Positions 62,694-64,000 of a stretch of DNA of 64,000 nt are shown piece after piece (position 1 is the first letter of the stretch; every line of letters begins with the position of its first letter). The notes beneath the pieces were generated by a model, which was not told where the DNA came from, made no database searches, and saw nothing but the letters and a program-made list of their open reading frames with translations. Source of the stretch: JACVRW01 sp963846505 (lineage in GTDB: Bacteria; Actinomycetota; Thermoleophilia; Solirubrobacterales; Thermoleophilaceae); assembly GCA_963846505.1 (NCBI GenBank), contig CAWJWD010000004.1, forward strand, positions 1,054,001-1,118,000. The letters run 5' to 3'. The translations under genes were made by a program, and so were the position numbers.

Positions 62694-64000
62694 TTGACAC
62701 GTACGATTTTTCGCGGCGCTCGCGGCTCTCGCGATCGTGTGCGCGTTCGGTCTGGCGCCGGCTGCGGCGCAGACGGGCCAGATGTTCGGCGAGCTGGTCG
62801 GCAAGGTGACTGACGATCAGGGTGGCGTGCTGCCCGGCGTGACCGTCACGCTCACGGGCCGCGCCGCCATGGGCGCGCCGACCGCGGTGACCAACGAGCG
62901 CGGCATCTACCGGTTCCCCGCCGTCAACTCGGGCACCTACACGCTGCAAGTTCGAGCTCGCGGGCTTTGCGCAGAGCGTCCGCGAAGGACATCGTCGTCC
63001 CGGTGCGCCAGACGATCACCGTCGATCAGGCGATGAAGCTGGCGTCGCTGCAGGAGACGGTCACCGTCAGCGGCTCGTCGCCGACCGTCGACGTCGAGAA
63101 CACGAAGGTCGGCGCGCGGCTGTCGCAGGAGATCCTGACGGTCGGTCCCGACCTCGCGCTCGATTTTCGGCATCGACGACGGTGCTCCCGGGCATGACGA
63201 TGGGCCGGCAGGATCCGGGCGGGCTGAACGCGGCGACATCGACCGGCATGGTCGCGCACGGCGCCTCCAACTACAACCTGAACTACTACGGCGTGACCGC
63301 CGATACGCCGCAGAACTACGGCTCGATGTACTACATGGACTTCGGGTCGGCGGAAGAAGATTTCGGTCGACACCGCGGCGATGGGCGCGGAAGTCGGCGG
63401 CGGCGGCGGCGCGAACATCAACGTCGATCCCGAAGACCGGCGGCAATTCGCTGCAGCGGCAGCGTCCAGTGGAGCGTCACCGGCAAGGGCTACTGGGACA
63501 AGTTCACCAGCAGCAACATCACCGACGAACTGCGCGCCCAGGGCGTCACCGACCCGACGCTGCGCAACCTGCAACGACTTCAACGCCGACGCCGGCGGGC
63601 CGTTCCTCAAGGATCGTCTGTGGTGGTTCGGGTCGTTCCGCAACTACTCGACCGTCGAGGCGACGCCGTCCTACACCATCGTCAACCCGGACGGCAGCCT
63701 GACGAACCCGTTCGACTCCAACCTGCGCAACTACACGGCGAGCAGCAAGTATCAGGTCAACAAGAGCAACGCGCTGTCGGCGTTCTGGACCTACAACCGG
63801 AAGTTCCAGCCGCACCGCGGCGCCGGCGCGACGCAGCCGAACCCGATCAACACGCTGCACCAGGAATCGCCGAAGAACCTGTTCAACGGCAACTGGACGT
63901 CGGTGTTGGGCCAGAACACGTTCCTGGAGGTGTCGTCGACCTACTTCCACATGCACTGGCCGAGCACGTGGACGGACGAATTCAACGCCCTGCCGGCCGA
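62694..64000 (+). CDS. Oar-like TonB-dependent receptor, partial (frameshifted)
   Basis: The gene starts with TTG at 62694 after GGAGGAGG and runs off the window. The protein begins with a signal peptide (APAAAQTGQ end) and a carboxypeptidase-regulatory-like domain (VGKVTDDQGGVLPGVTVTLTG; TNERGIYRFPAVNSGTYTLQ). A plug region follows (ETVTVSGSSPTVDVENTKVGA; AEVGGGGGANINVIPKTGGN) and then barrel strands. Indels near 62715, 62950, 63165, 63355, 63440 and 63570 break the frame. This receptor type is abundant in Acidobacteriota and takes up large nutrients through the outer membrane. Confidence 0.82.

Noticed and set aside
1..64000. CRISPR array, prophage, insertion sequence or classical defence island
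   Set aside because: No regular spaced repeats, integrase, transposase, capsid or Cas-type genes were seen. VapBC and Fic are the only toxin-like genes.

Overview
The window reads as a draft assembly built from DNA of at least two, and probably three, unrelated bacteria. Block A (1 to about 48,430) is very GC-rich, with third codon positions almost always G or C. Its gene content fits a high-GC actinobacterium of the Solirubrobacterales/Thermoleophilia type: actinobacterial sigma factors, an MpsC-like (DUF2294) gene pair, PspC proteins, ftsEX near smpB and ssrA, and NadA with NrtR. Block B (about 48,430 to 50,050) is GC-rich but carries CRTAC1/FG-GAP proteins typical of Acidobacteriota. Block C (about 50,050 to 60,835) is clearly lower in GC, has A/T-rich intergenic DNA with hairpin repeats, and looks like a Terriglobia-type acidobacterium. 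Block D (about 60,850 to 64,000) is GC-rich again, with a sulfatase, an M20 peptidase and an Oar-like TonB receptor, as in Vicinamibacteria-type Acidobacteriota. At each border a gene is cut on both sides, which points to chimeric joining rather than gene transfer.

Layout of block A: partial membrane protein, CDF metal exporter, YihY protein flanked by two MpsC-like genes, a SigB/F-type sigma factor, a secreted protein, a cupin, an ATPase-permease-permease ABC exporter with a divergent MarR gene, a Vms1-like release-factor-fold protein, an RpoD-family sigma factor with a clear promoter, and a giant indolepyruvate:ferredoxin oxidoreductase gene divergent from a Leu/Val-type dehydrogenase and a FadR-type regulator. 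Next come a 5'-3' exonuclease, an ArsR-like regulator, an MFS/FAD-oxidoreductase pair behind a 15-bp inverted repeat, a nucleotidyltransferase, a TPR-LuxR regulator and BenE. From 25.5 to 28.2 kb lies a small regulatory island: a Fic protein, an XRE regulator and two related 90-residue proteins. LysR, two small membrane proteins and a cyclic-nucleotide-domain/thioredoxin-reductase-like fusion follow, then VapBC, tmRNA (ssrA), a PspC-based two-component system, a desaturase, and the minus-strand run ftsE-ftsX-ctp-rnr-smpB. The block ends with a RibD-type reductase, a secreted acidic protein, nadA/nrtR and a truncated LuxR regulator.

Block C holds an ilvN fragment, small membrane and lysine-rich proteins, a propeller-like protein, a VWA protein, and a glycolate oxidase operon glcD-glcE-glcF interrupted by hairpin repeats. 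It ends in a truncated PQQ dehydrogenase.

Many genes in all blocks carry one or more single-base frameshifts, often an extra base in a G/C run. Their proteins are otherwise intact and conserved, so most of these shifts are best read as sequencing or consensus errors. Coordinates for such genes span the whole inferred gene.
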